A program made the position numbers and the translations under genes. The notes below the pieces were generated by a model. That model ran no database searches, had not been told where the DNA came from, and saw nothing but the letters and a program-made list of their open reading frames with translations. This document shows, piece by piece, positions 44,619 through 57,381 of a DNA stretch of 64,000 nt (position 1 is the first letter of the stretch; each line of letters opens with the position of its first letter). This DNA is from Gymnothorax reevesii (taxonomy: Eukaryota > Chordata > Actinopteri > Anguilliformes > Muraenidae). The DNA is taken from assembly GCA_029721435.1 (NCBI GenBank), contig CM056573.1:70994001-71058000 (forward strand), given 5' to 3'.

Positions 44619-47600
44619 AGAATGTAAATGGACTATATAGGGGCTGACTATGGAGCTAGTCAGATTGGCAGCTCAAAGCACTTGACAGTAGCCTAATACC
44701 TCACGTATGCCCATTTATGCAACACATTCATACACTGACGGCTACGCAAGGCAGTCAACTGCATCTTGGTTGACTGCATTTTGTTACTTTTAGAATGGTG
44801 TGCAGGCGCATATATAAGCCAGTTGCTGTCATGACGTCAGAATCAATTTGTTCTCCCATTTTGCAGGTAGAAATTGTGATTGTCACAGAGCTGTTCTTCT
44901 ATTCATTTAGTTTATTTAGTAAGCTGGTTAGGATACCAGAAAAAGAAATTAATCAGAGGAAATGGATGAATGTAAGTCAGGCTTTGGCAAAGCTTCAGGA
45001 CATGAGTTCTTGTGAGTCAGATGGAGAAGAAATATCAGGGCTCAGTGATGCTTCTAGGTCTAGTGAATCCGACTCCGATTTTGAAACTGAATGCGATCGT
45101 GAGCCACACGGTAAAGGTATCACAGCTGCTGGGCAAACTAAGCCTTTGATGCCAGGAAGGTCACCAAAACTGGATATTTATTCACGTCATAACGCTTAGG
45201 TTTCACAGCATAATTTCAAGTCCAAATACTTTGAAACATTTAAAATTAGCCACAATAGCCAACAAATTGAAGCTTTAAAGCTCTGACCTCTATACTATTT
45301 AATCAATGAAGAATCTTAGCAAAACACCATTTATTGTCCTCTGAATTCTGAAAGTACTTTGAAATGCTTTCACTGAGGCAACACCTCACAGCTTAAAAGT
45401 ATTACAAAGAGTGGTGCATTTTTGTCAATAAAGAGGATGCAGCCATATTTCCACGTCATCCATGCCATGATGAAGGGAGACGCAGTAGCGCAGTGGAGAG
45501 CATGGGCTTGACTTGGGATGGAAAGATTCTGTGTTCCAGTCCTTGCCTTAGCCTGTGCAAAGTGTTCTCAGGCAAAACTCTTCACTTCCACACTGCCTCA
45601 CTCTACCCAGGTGTACAAATGGGTCCCAGCAAAATTGTCAGGGAAACTTGACTGAGAGCAGTGGGAGAACCCGAGTTGGACTAGTGTCCCATCGAGGGGG
45701 TTTAGCAATACTCCTATTTGCTTCATGTCACAGAAACCAGGGTTAAACACAGGCCTGGTGGGCCTCCAGGCATGACCTCCACGCCTGGTTAGAAATAGTC
45801 TTTATTCCGTCTGAGCAGCTGCTCATTTTGAAAACAAGAAGGGCACTTGGTAGAGCTCATACCTCCGCCAAGCCCACATGTAAGTATTATTGGTTCTGGA
45901 TCCAGGAGAGTATCATCCAGACCAACAACAGCTGTGATTAGTTCCTCTTTTAGGGCAGATTCTATTCAGTGCTGAAATTTTCTGAAAATCTGTTCATTAC
46001 AGAAGGACATACCGAATTGTTCCGAATATAAGACGATTCTGGATATGAGACTACTCCCCTTTCTCAAGTCATATTTTGGAAAAAATAGGGTTTTGATGAC
46101 AAAATCTTGTTTTAGTCACTAAAGAATAATAATCATCGCAAAAATTTCTTTGAAAATACTGATAAAACAAACTGAAAGAAAAACCAATATAAAAGATTGC
46201 AGGCTGTTGTTTTGCGCCATCTATTGTTGTGAACATGTATTGAGTATAGACTATAAAACGCACACACAGGATGACTGTTATTGTTAGAAGCCTAGTCCAC
46301 GGAAAATACGACGACCCCATTTCTCCGCTGTGACGTGTCTTTAATGGAACGGCGGAGGCGTCAAAGATAAAACAGGGTCACTTGAGCAAAAAGAGAGGAA
46401 ATAGTAAACATGCCCGATGGACGAGAGATGCTAATTTACTGAGATTCCGCAGAGAAGTCACTGTTATGTCAAAGACGCTGAGTGCATCGTATGCCTGTTC
46501 CGTGGATATGTAAAAAGCACCGTTGCCATAAACATATCTCCCCAGTGGGCCACAGTACGAAGTAGATTCCCAGTCCGTCGTGGAAACATATACTGGTGTA
46601 CGTGCGATTAGGTAGTGATTGTTTTTAAATTTCATTTGATCTCATTTGACACACTCTTTTTACTTGAACAAAAGATTGACCGCGATTCCGTACCATGCTT
46701 TCTGTTAACGTTCTGACAAAATGTGGCAGCCCTCCATGCTTAGGGTCGGGCGTGTAAAGTCACCGAACAGGACTTGTGGTGACGTGTCTTAAATGGAACA
46801 CTCGAGGCGTCATAAATCAGACCGGGTCACTTGAGCAGAAGAAAACAAAGGAGTAAACAAGCCCGATGGATGAGAGGTTCGAATTCTCTTGGATTCTGCT
46901 GAGAAGTCGCTTTGACGTCAAAGAGCCAGAGTGCATCGAATGTTCATTTTGTTGCTATAACAACAGCACCGTTGCTATAAACAACTCTGCCCAGGGAGCC
47001 GACGGAAGAATGCTGATTCTCAGTCCGTGTCCAATGCTCATGGAAAGATGTCCAGGAGTACGTGCGATTTGGCAGTGATTTTATTTTTATGAAATTAGAT
47101 TTTAATTGACTCACTCTTTGTTTAAACAAAAAAAAAAAAAAAAAAAATGCGCGATTCAGTAGCATGCTTTCTGTTTTACGTATTGACAAAATGTGCCTGC
47201 CCTCCACTTAGCCGTCGGGCTTGTCTTGTGACCAAACAGGCTCTGCTGTGACGTGACTTAAATGGATCAGCGGAGGTTTCAAATTCTCCGGCAGCTACAG
47301 GTCTCAAAAAAGTTGGGACACTTGTAAAAAGGGGCTTTAAAAGCATTGAATTTCTAAGAGAATCAGCTGAAAGAACATTTAGCAAGTAATTAAGTTAACT
47401 GTCATCTGCTGCGCAACATGATTACTTATAAAAGGGTTGTCATTGAGAGGCTGAGTTTCTCAGAAGTAAAGATGGCCAGAAGCTCTCCCACCTGTGAAGG
47501 CTTGCATAAAAAAAAATGTTGAATACTTTAAAAACACTGCTCCTCGACGTTAAATTGCAAAGGCATTGAAGGTCTCATCATCTTCAGTACATGACATCAT

Positions 47601-47814
47601 CAAAAGATTCAGAGTAACTGGAAAAATCTCTGCCTGTAAGGGACTAGGCCGAGACCTTTACTGGATGCCCTTTATCTTTGGACCCTCAGATGCCACTGCA
47701 TCACTCACCGGCATGATTCTTGGGATTCTGCAATAATAGAGAAAGAAAAAACATCACTGATTATACCTAGAACTGCCACAAGGTCATTCTGACCTCCATT
47801 AGTCCCAGTGCAAA
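44619..47814 (+). repeat. Array unit U15
   Basis: 3196 bp, the longest unit because the poly-A is 20 and CTGTTTTACG has an extra T. piggyBac-like frame 44795-45199, SINE from about 45475, nested repeat A from 46329, B from 46778, Tc1 remnant 47298-47734. ATTACAGAAGG near 46000 is shared with U10. Private changes include GACGCTGAG near 46476, CAGTGGGCC near 46544 and GGACTTGTGG near 46771. Confidence 0.98.
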
Positions 47815-50800
47815 AGAATGTAAATGGACTATATAGGGGCTGACTATGGAGCTAGTCAGATTGGCAGCTCAAAGCACTTGTGATAGTAGCCTAATACCTC
47901 ACGTATGCCCATTTATGCAACACATTCATACACTGACGGCTACGCAAGGCAGTCAACTGCATCTTGGTTGACTGCATTTTGTTACTTTTAGAATGGTGTG
48001 CAGGCGCATATATAAGCCAGTTGCTGTCATGACGTCAGAATCAATTTGTTCTCCCATTTTGCAGGTAGAAATTGTGATTGTCACAGAGCTGTTCTTCTAT
48101 TCATTTAGTTTATTTAGTAAGCTGGTTAGGATACCAGAAAAAGAAATTAATCAGAGGAAATGGATGAATGTAAGTCAGGCTTTGGCAAAGCTTCAGGACA
48201 TGAGTTCTTGTGAGTCAGATGGAGAAGAAATATCAGGGCTCGGTGATGCTTCTAGGTCTAGTGAATCCGACTCCGATTTTGAAACTGAATGCGATCGTGA
48301 GCCACACAGTAAAGGTATCACAGCTGCTGGGCAAACTAAGCCTTTGATGCCAGGAAGGTCACCAAAACTGGATATTTATTCACGTCATAACGCTTAGGTT
48401 TCACAGCATAATTTCAAGTCCAAATACTTTGAAACATTTAAAATTAGCCACAATAGCCAACAAATTGAAGCTTTAAAGCTCTGACCTCTATACTATTTAA
48501 TCAATGAAGAATCTTAGCAAAACACCATTTATTGTCCTCTGAATTCTGAAAGTACTTTGAAATGCTTTCACTGAGGCAACACCTCACAGCTTAAAAGTAT
48601 TACAAAGAGTGGTGCATTTTTGTCAATAAAGAGGATGCAGCCATATTTCCACGTCATCCATGCCATGATGAAGGGAGACGCAGTAGCGCAGTGGAGAGCA
48701 TGGGCTTGACTTGGGATGGAAAGATTCTGTGTTCCAGTCCTTGCCTTAGCCTGTGCAAAGTGTTCTCAGGCAAAACTCTTCACTTCCACACTGCCTCACT
48801 CTACCCAGGTGTACAAATGGGTCCCAGCAAAATTGTCAGGGAAACTTGACTGAGAGCAGTGGGAGAACCCGAGTTGGACTAGTGTCCCATCGAGGGGGTT
48901 TAGCAATACTCCTATTTGCTTCATGTCACAGAAACCAGGGTTAAACACAGGCCTGGTGGGCCTCCAGGCATGACCTCCACGCCTGGTTAGAAATAGTCTT
49001 TATTCCGTCTGAGCAGCTGCTCATTTTGAAAACAAGAAGGGCACTTGGTAGAGCTCATACCTCCGCCAAGCCCACATGTAAGTATTATTGGTTCTGGATC
49101 CAGGAGAGTATCATCCAGACCAACAACAGCTGTGATTAGTTCCTCTTTTAGGGCAGATTCTATTCAGTGCTGAAATTTTCTGAAAATCTGTTCATTACAT
49201 AAGGACATACCGAATTGTTCCGAATATAAGACGATTCTGGATATGAGACTACTCCCCTTTCTCAAGTCATATTTTGGAAAAAATAGGGTTTTGATGACAA
49301 AATCTTGTCTTAGTCACTAAAGAATAATAATCATCGCAAAAATTTCTTTGAAAATACTGATAAAACAAACTGAAAGAAAAACCAATATAAAAGATTGCAG
49401 GCTGTTGTTTTGCGCCATCTATTGTTGTGAACATGTATTGAGTATAGACTATAAAACGCACACACAGGATGACTGTTATTGTTAGAAGCCTAGTCCACGG
49501 AAAATACGACGACCCCATTTCTCCGCTGTGACGTGTCTTTAATGGAACGGCGGAGGCGTCAAAGATAAAACAGGGTCACTTGAGCAAAAAGAGAGGAAAT
49601 AGTAAACATGCCCGATGGACGAGAGATGCTAATTTACTGAGATTCCGCAGAGAAGTCACTGTTATGTCAAAGACGCAGAGTGCATCGTATGCCTGTTCCG
49701 TGGATATGTAAAAAGCACCGTTGCCATAAACATATCTCCCCAGCGGGCCACAGTACGAAGTAGATTCCCAGTCCGTCGTGGAAACATATACTGGTGTACG
49801 TGCGATTAGGTAGTGATTGTTTTTAAATTTCATTTGATTTCATTTCACACACTCTTTTTACTTGAACAAAAGATTGACCGCGATTCCGTACCATGCTTTC
49901 TGTTAACGTTCTGACAAAATGTGGCAGCCCTCCATGCTTAGGGTCGGGCGTGTAAAGTCACCGAACAGGCCTTGTGGTGACGTGTCTTAAATGGAACACT
50001 CGAGGCGTCATAAATCAGACCGGGTCACTTGAGCAGAAGAAAACAAAGGAGTAAACAAGCCCGATGGATGAGAGGTTCGAATTCTCTTGGATTCTGCTGA
50101 GAAGTCGCTTTGACGTCAAAGAGCCAGAGTGCATCGAATGTTCATTTTGTTGCTATAACAACAGCACCGTTGCTATAAACAACTCTGCCCAGGGAGCCGA
50201 CGGAAGAATGCTGATTCTCAGTCCGTGTCCAATGCTCATGGAAAGATGTCCAGGAGTACGTGCGATTTGGCAGTGATTTTATTTTTATGAAATTAGATTT
50301 TAATTGACTCACTCTTTGTTTAAACAAAAAAAAAAATGCGCGATTCAGTAGCATGCTTTCTGTTTTACGTATTGACAAAATGTGCCTGCCCTCCACTTAG
50401 CCGTCGGGCTTGTCTTGTGACCAAACAGGCTCTGCTGTGACGTGACTTAAATGGATCAGCGGAGGTTTCAAATTCTCCGGCAGCTACAGGTCTCAAAAAA
50501 GTTGGGACACTTGTAAAAAGGGGCTTTAAAAGCATTGAATTTCTAAGAGAATCAGCTGAAAGAACATTTAGCAAGTAATTAAGTTAACTGTCATCTGCTG
50601 CGCAACATGATTACTTATAAAAGGGTTGTCATTGAGAGGCTGAGTTTCTCAGAAGTAAAGATGGCCAGAAGCTCTCCCACCTGTGAAGGCTTGCATAAAA
50701 AAAAATGTTGAATACTTTAAAAACACTGCTCCTCGACGTTAAATTGCAAAGGCATTGAAGGTCTCATCATCTTCAGTACATGACATCATCAAAAGATTCA

Positions 50801-51003
50801 GAGTAACTGGAAAAATCTCTGCCTGTAAGGGACTAGGCCGAGACCTTTACTGGATGCCCTTTATCTTTGGACCCTCAGATGCCACTGCATCACTCACCGG
50901 CATGATTCTTGGGATTCTGCAATAATAGAGAAAGAAAAAACATCACTGAATATACCTAGAACTGCCACAAGGTCATTCTGACCTCCATTAGTCCCAGTGC
51001 AAA
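47815..51003 (+). repeat. Array unit U16
   Basis: 3189 bp. It has a private 2-base gain near 47880 (CACTTGTGATAGTAGCC where others have CACTTGACAGTAGCC). piggyBac-like frame 47993-48397 with two private amino-acid changes (Ser-to-Gly, Gly-to-Ser), SINE from about 48673, nested repeat A from 49527, B from 49976, Tc1 remnant 50487-50923. Poly-A is 11; CTGTTTTACG shared with U15 and U17. Confidence 0.98.
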
Positions 51004-54000
51004 AGAATGTAAATGGACTATATAGGGGCTGAGTATGGAGCTAGTCAGATTGGCAGCTTAAAGCACTTGACAGTAGCCTAATACCTCACGTATGCCCATT
51101 TATGCAACACATTCATACACTGACGGCTACGCAAGGCAGTCAACTGCATCTTGGTTGACTGCATTTTGTTACTTTTAGAATGGTGTGCAGGCGCATATAT
51201 AAGCCAGTTGCTGTCATGACGTCAGAATCAATTTGTTCTCCCATTTTGCAGGTAGAAATTGTGATTGTCACAGAGCTGTTCTTCTATTCATTTAGTTTAT
51301 TTAGTAAGCTGGTTAGGATACTAGAAAAAGAAATTAATCAGAGGAAATGGATGAATGTAAGTCAGGCTTTGGCAAAGCTTCAGGACATGAGTTCTTGTGA
51401 GTCAGATGGAGAAGAAATATCAGGGCTCAGTGATGCTTCTAGGTCTAGTGAATCCGACTCCGATTTTGAAACTGAATGCGATCGTGAGCCACACGGTAAA
51501 GGTATCACAGCTGCTGGGCAAACTAAGCCTTTGATGCCAGGAAGGTCACCAAAACTGGATATTTATTCACGTCATAACGCTTAGGTTTCACAGCATAATT
51601 TCAAGTCCAAATACTTTGAAACATTTAAAATTAGCCACAATAGCCAACAAATTGAAGCTTTAAAGCTCTGACCTCTATACTATTTAATCAATGAAGAATC
51701 TTAGCAAAACACCATTTATTGTCCTCTGAATTCTGAAAGTACTTTGAAATGCTTTCACTGAGGCAACACCTCACAGCTTAAAAGTATTACAAAGAGTGGT
51801 GCATTTTTGTCAATAAAGAGGATGCAGCCATATTTCCACGTCATCCATGCCATGATGAAGGGAGACGCAGTAGCGCAGTGGAGAGCATGGGCTTGACTTG
51901 GGATGGAAAGATTCTGTGTTCCAGTCCTTGCCTTAGCCTGTGCAAAGTGTTCTCAGGCAAAACTCTTCACTTCCACACTGCCTCACTCTACCCAGGTGTA
52001 CAAATGGGTCCCAGCAAAATTGTCAGGGAAACTTGACTGAGAGCAGTGGGAGAACCCGAGTTGGACTAGTGTCCCATCGAGGGGGTTTAGCAATACTCCT
52101 ATTTGCTTCATGTCACAGAAACCAGGGTTAAACACAGGCCTGGTGGGCCTCCAGGCATGACCTCCACGCCTGGTTAGAAATAGTCTTTATTCCGTCTGAG
52201 CAGCTGCTCATTTTGAAAACAAGAAGGGCACTTGGTAGAGCTCATACCTCCGCCAAGCCCACATGTAAGTATTATTGGTTCTGGATCCAGGAGAGTATCA
52301 TCCAGACCAACAACAGCTGTGATTAGTTCCTCTTTTAGGGCAGATTCTATTCAGTGCTGAAATTTTCTGAAAATCTGTTCATTACATAAGGACATACCGA
52401 ATTGTTCCGAATATAAGACGATTCTGGATATGAGACTACTCCCCTTTCTCAAGTCATATTTTGGAAAAAATAGGGTTTTGATGACAAAATCTTGTTTTAG
52501 TCACTAAAGAATAATAATCATCGCAAAAATTTCTTTGAAAATACTGATAAAACAAACTGAAAGAAAAACCAATATAAAAGATTGCAGGCTGTTGTTTTGC
52601 GCCATCTATTGTTGTGAACATGTATTGAGTATAGACTATAAAACGCACACACAGGATGACTGTTATTGTTAGAAGCCTAGTCCACGGAAAATACGACGAC
52701 CCCATTTCTCCGCTGTGACGTGTCTTTAATGGAACGGCGGAGGCGTCAAAGATAAAACAGGGTCACTTGAGCAAAAAGAGAGGAAATAGTAAACATGCCC
52801 GATGGACGAGAGATGCTAATTTACTGAGATTCCGCAGAGAAGTCACTGTTATGTCAAAGACGCAGAGTGCATCGTATGCCTGTTCCGTGGATATGTAAAA
52901 AGCACCGTTGCCATAAACATATCTCCCCAGCGGGCCACAGTACGAAGTAGATTCCCAGTCCGTCGTGGAAACATATACTGGTGTACGTGCGATTAGGTAG
53001 TGATTGTTTTTAAATTTCATTTGATTTCATTTGACACACTCTTTTTACTTGAACAAAAGATTGACCGCGATTCCGTACCATGCTTTCTGTTAACGTTCTG
53101 ACAAAATGTGGCAGCCCTCCATGCTTAGGGTCGGGCGTGTAAAGTCACCGAACAGGCCTTGTGGTGACGTGTCTTAAATGGAACACTCGAGGCGTCATAA
53201 ATCAGACCGGGTCACTTGAGCAGAAGAAAACAAAGGAGTAAACAAGCCCGATGGATGAGAGGTTCGAATTCTCTTGGATTCTGCTGAGAAGTCGCTTTGA
53301 CGTCAAAGAGCCAGAGTGCATCGAATGTTCATTTTGTTGCTATAACAACAGCACCGTTGCTATAAACAACTCTGCCCAGGGAGCCGACGGAAGAATGCTG
53401 ATTCTCAGTCCGTGTCCAATGCTCATGGAAAGATGTCCAGGAGTACGTGCGATTTGGCAGTGATTTTATTTTTATGAAATTAGATTTTAATTGACTCACT
53501 CTTTGTTTAAACAAAAAAAAAAAATGCGCGATTCAGTAGCATGCTTTCTGTTTTACGTATTGACAAAATGTGCCTGCCCTCCACTTAGCCGTCGGGCTTG
53601 TCTTGTGACCAAACAGGCTCTGCTGTGACGTGACTTAAATGGATCAGCGGAGGTTTCAAATTCTCCGGCAGCTACAGGTCTCAAAAAAGTTGGGACACTT
53701 GTAAAAAGGGGCTTTAAAAGCATTGAATTTCTAAGAGAATCAGCTGAAAGAACATTTAGCAAGTAATTAAGTTAACTGTCATCTGCTGCGCAACATGATT
53801 ACTTATAAAAGGGTTGTCATTGAGAGGCTGAGTTTCTCAGAAGTAAAGATGGCCAGAAGCTCTCCCACCTGTGAAGGCTTGCATAAAAAAAAATGTTGAA
53901 TACTTTAAAAACACTGCTCCTCGACGTTAAATTGCAAAGGCATTGAAGGTCTCATCATCTTCAGTACATGACATCATCAAAAGATTCAGAGTAACTGGAA

Positions 54001-54191
54001 AAATCTCTGCCTGTAAGGGACTAGGCCGAGACCTTTACTGGATGCCCTTTATCTTTGGACCCTCAGATGCCACTGCATCACTCACCGGCATGATTCTTGG
54101 GATTCTGCAATAATAGAGAAAGAAAAAACATCACTGAATATACCTAGAACTGCCACAAGGTCATTCTGACCTCCATTAGTCCCAGTGCAAA
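51004..54191 (+). repeat. Array unit U17
   Basis: 3188 bp. piggyBac-like frame 51180-51584 (Pro-to-Leu shared with U18), SINE from about 51860, nested repeat A from 52714, B from 53163, Tc1 remnant 53675-54111. Poly-A is 12. GCTGAGTATGG near 51030 and GGCAGCTTAAAG near 51053 are shared with U18; the first breaks the leader hairpin. Confidence 0.98.
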
Positions 54192-57100
54192 AGAATGTAA
54201 ATGGACTATATAGGGGCTGAGTATGGAGCTAGTCAGATTGGCAGCTTAAAGCACTTGACAGTAGCCTAATACCTCACGTATGCCCATTTATGCAACACAT
54301 TCATACACTGACGGCTACGCAAGGCAGTCAACTGCATCTTGGTTGACTGCATTTTGTTACTTTTAGAATGGTGTGCAGGCGCATATATAAGCCAGTTGCT
54401 GTCATGACGTCAGAATCAATTTGTTCTCCCATTTTGCAGGTAGAAATTGTGATTGTCACAGAGCTGTTCTTCTATTCATTTAGTTTATTTAGTAAGCTGG
54501 TTAGGATACTAGAAAAAGAAATTAATCAGAGGAAATGGATGAATGTAAGTCAGGCTTTGGCAAAGCTTCAGGACATGAGTTCTTGTGAGTCAGATGGAGA
54601 AGAAATATCAGGGCTCAGTGATGCTTCTAGGTCTAGTGAATCCGACTCCGATTTTGAAACTGAATGCGATCGTGAGCCACACGGTAAAGGTATCACAGCT
54701 GCTGGGCAAACTAAGCCTTTGATGCCAGGAAGGTCACCAAAACTGGATATTTATTCACGTCATAACGCTTAGGTTTCACAGCATAATTTCAAGTCCAAAT
54801 ACTTTGAAACATTTAAAATTAGCCACAATAGCCAACAAATTGAAGCTTTAAAGCTCTGACCTCTATACTATTTAATCAATGAAGAATCTTAGCAAAACAC
54901 CATTTATTGTCCTCTGAATTCTGAAAGTACTTTGAAATGCTTTCACTGAGGCAACACCTCACAGCTTAAAAGTATTACAAAGAGTGGTGCATTTTTGTCA
55001 ATAAAGAGGATGCAGCCATATTTCCACGTCATCCATGCCATGATGAAGGGAGACGCAGTAGCGCAGTGGAGAGCATGGGCTTGACTTGGGATGGAAAGAT
55101 TCTGTGTTCCAGTCCTTGCCTTAGCCTGTGCAAAGTGTTCTCAGGCAAAACTCTTCACTTCCACACTGCCTCACTCTACCCAGGTGTACAAATGGGTCCC
55201 AGCAAAATTGTCAGGGAAACTTGACTGAGAGCAGTGGGAGAACCCGAGTTGGACTAGTGTCCCATCGAGGGGGTTTAGCAATACTCCTATTTGCTTCATG
55301 TCACAGAAACCAGGGTTAAACACAGGCCTGGTGGGCCTCCAGGCATGACCTCCACGCCTGGTTAGAAATAGTCTTTATTCCGTCTGAGCAGCTGCTCATT
55401 TTGAAAACAAGAAGGGCACTTGGTAGAGCTCATACCTCCGCCAAGCCCACATGTAAGTATTATTGGTTCTGGATCCAGGAGAGTATCATCCAGACCAACA
55501 ACAGCTGTGATTAGTTCCTCTTTTAGGGCAGATTCTATTCAGTGCTGAAATTTTCTGAAAATCTGTTCATTACATAAGGACATACCGAATTGTTCCGAAT
55601 ATAAGACGATTCTGGATATGAGACTACTCCCCTTTCTCAAGTCATATTTTGGAAAAAATAGGGTTTTGATGACAAAATCTTGTTTTAGTCACTAAAGAAT
55701 AATAATCATCGCAAAAATTTCTTTGAAAATACTGATAAAACAAACTGAAAGAAAAACCAATATAAAAGATTGCAGGCTGTTGTTTTGCGCCATCTATTGT
55801 TGTGAACATGTATTGAGTATAGACTATAAAACGCACACACAGGATGACTGTTATTGTTAGAAGCCTAGTCCACGGAAAATACGACGACCCCATTTCTCCG
55901 CTGTGACGTGTCTTTAATGGAACGGCGGAGGCGTCAAAGATAAAACAGGGTCACTTGAGCAAAAAGAGAGGAAATAGTAAACATGCCCGATGGACGAGAG
56001 ATGCTAATTTACTGAGATTCCGCAGAGAAGTCACTGTTATGTCAAAGACGCAGAGTGCATCGTATGCCTGTTCCGTGGATATGTAAAAAGCACCGTTGCC
56101 ATAAACATATCTCCCCAGCGGGCCACAGTACGAAGTAGATTCCCAGTCCGTCGTGGAAACATATACTGGTGTACGTGCGATTAGGTAGTGATTGTTTTTA
56201 AATTTCATTTGATTTCATTTGACACACTCTTTTTACTTGAACAAAAGATTGACCGCGATTCCGTACCATGCTTTCTGTTAACGTTCTGACAAAATGTGGC
56301 AGCCCTCCATGCTTAGGGTCGGGCGTGTAAAGTCACCGAACAGGCCTTGTGGTGACGTGTCTTAAATGGAACACTCGAGGCGTCATAAATCAGACCGGGT
56401 CACTTGAGCAGAAGAAAACAAAGGAGTAAACAAGCCCGATGGATGAGAGGTTCGAATTCTCTTGGATTCTGCTGAGAAGTCGCTTTGACGTCAAAGAGCC
56501 AGAGTGCATCGAATGTTCATTTTGTTGCTATAACAACAGCACCGTTGCTATAAACAACTCTGCCCAGGGAGCCGACGGAAGAATGCTGATTCTCAGTCCG
56601 TGTCCAATGCTCATGGAAAGATGTCCAGGAGTACGTGCGATTTGGCAGTGATTTTATTTTTATGAAATTAGATTTTAATTGACTCACTCTTTGTTTAAAC
56701 AAAAAAAAAAAAAAATGCGCGATTCAGTAGCATGCTTTCTGTTTACGTATTGACAAAATGTGCCTGCCCTCCACTTAGCCGTCGGGCTTGTCTTGTGACC
56801 AAACAGGCTCTGCTGTGACGTGACTTAAATGGATCAGCGGAGGTTTCAAATTCTCCGGCAGCTACAGGTCTCAAAAAAGTTGGGACACTTGTAAAAAGGG
56901 GCTTTAAAAGCATTGAATTTCTAAGAGAATCAGCTGAAAGAACATTTAGCAAGTAATTAAGTTAACTGTCATCTGCTGCGCAACATGATTACTTATAAAA
57001 GGGTTGTCATTGAGAGGCTGAGTTTCTCAGAAGTAAAGATGGCCAGAAGCTCTCCCACCTGTGAAGGCTTGCATAAAAAAAAATGTTGAATACTTTAAAA

Positions 57101-57381
57101 ACACTGCTCCTCGACGTTAAATTGCAAAGGCATTGAAGGTCTCATCATCTTCAGTACATGACATCATCAAAAGATTCAGAGTAACTGGAAAAATCTCTGC
57201 CTGTAAGGGACTAGGCCGAGACCTTTACTGGATGCCCTTTATCTTTGGACCCTCAGATGCCACTGCATCACTCACCGGCATGATTCTTGGGATTCTGCAA
57301 TAATAGAGAAAGAAAAAACATCACTGATTATACCTAGAACTGCCACAAGGTCATTCTGACCTCCATTAGTCCCAGTGCAAA
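54192..57381 (+). repeat. Array unit U18
   Basis: 3190 bp. piggyBac-like frame 54368-54772, SINE from about 55048, nested repeat A from 55902, B from 56351, Tc1 remnant 56865-57301. Poly-A is 15. The left part is like U17; the right part returns to CTGTTTACG, so a switch lies inside this unit. Confidence 0.98.
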
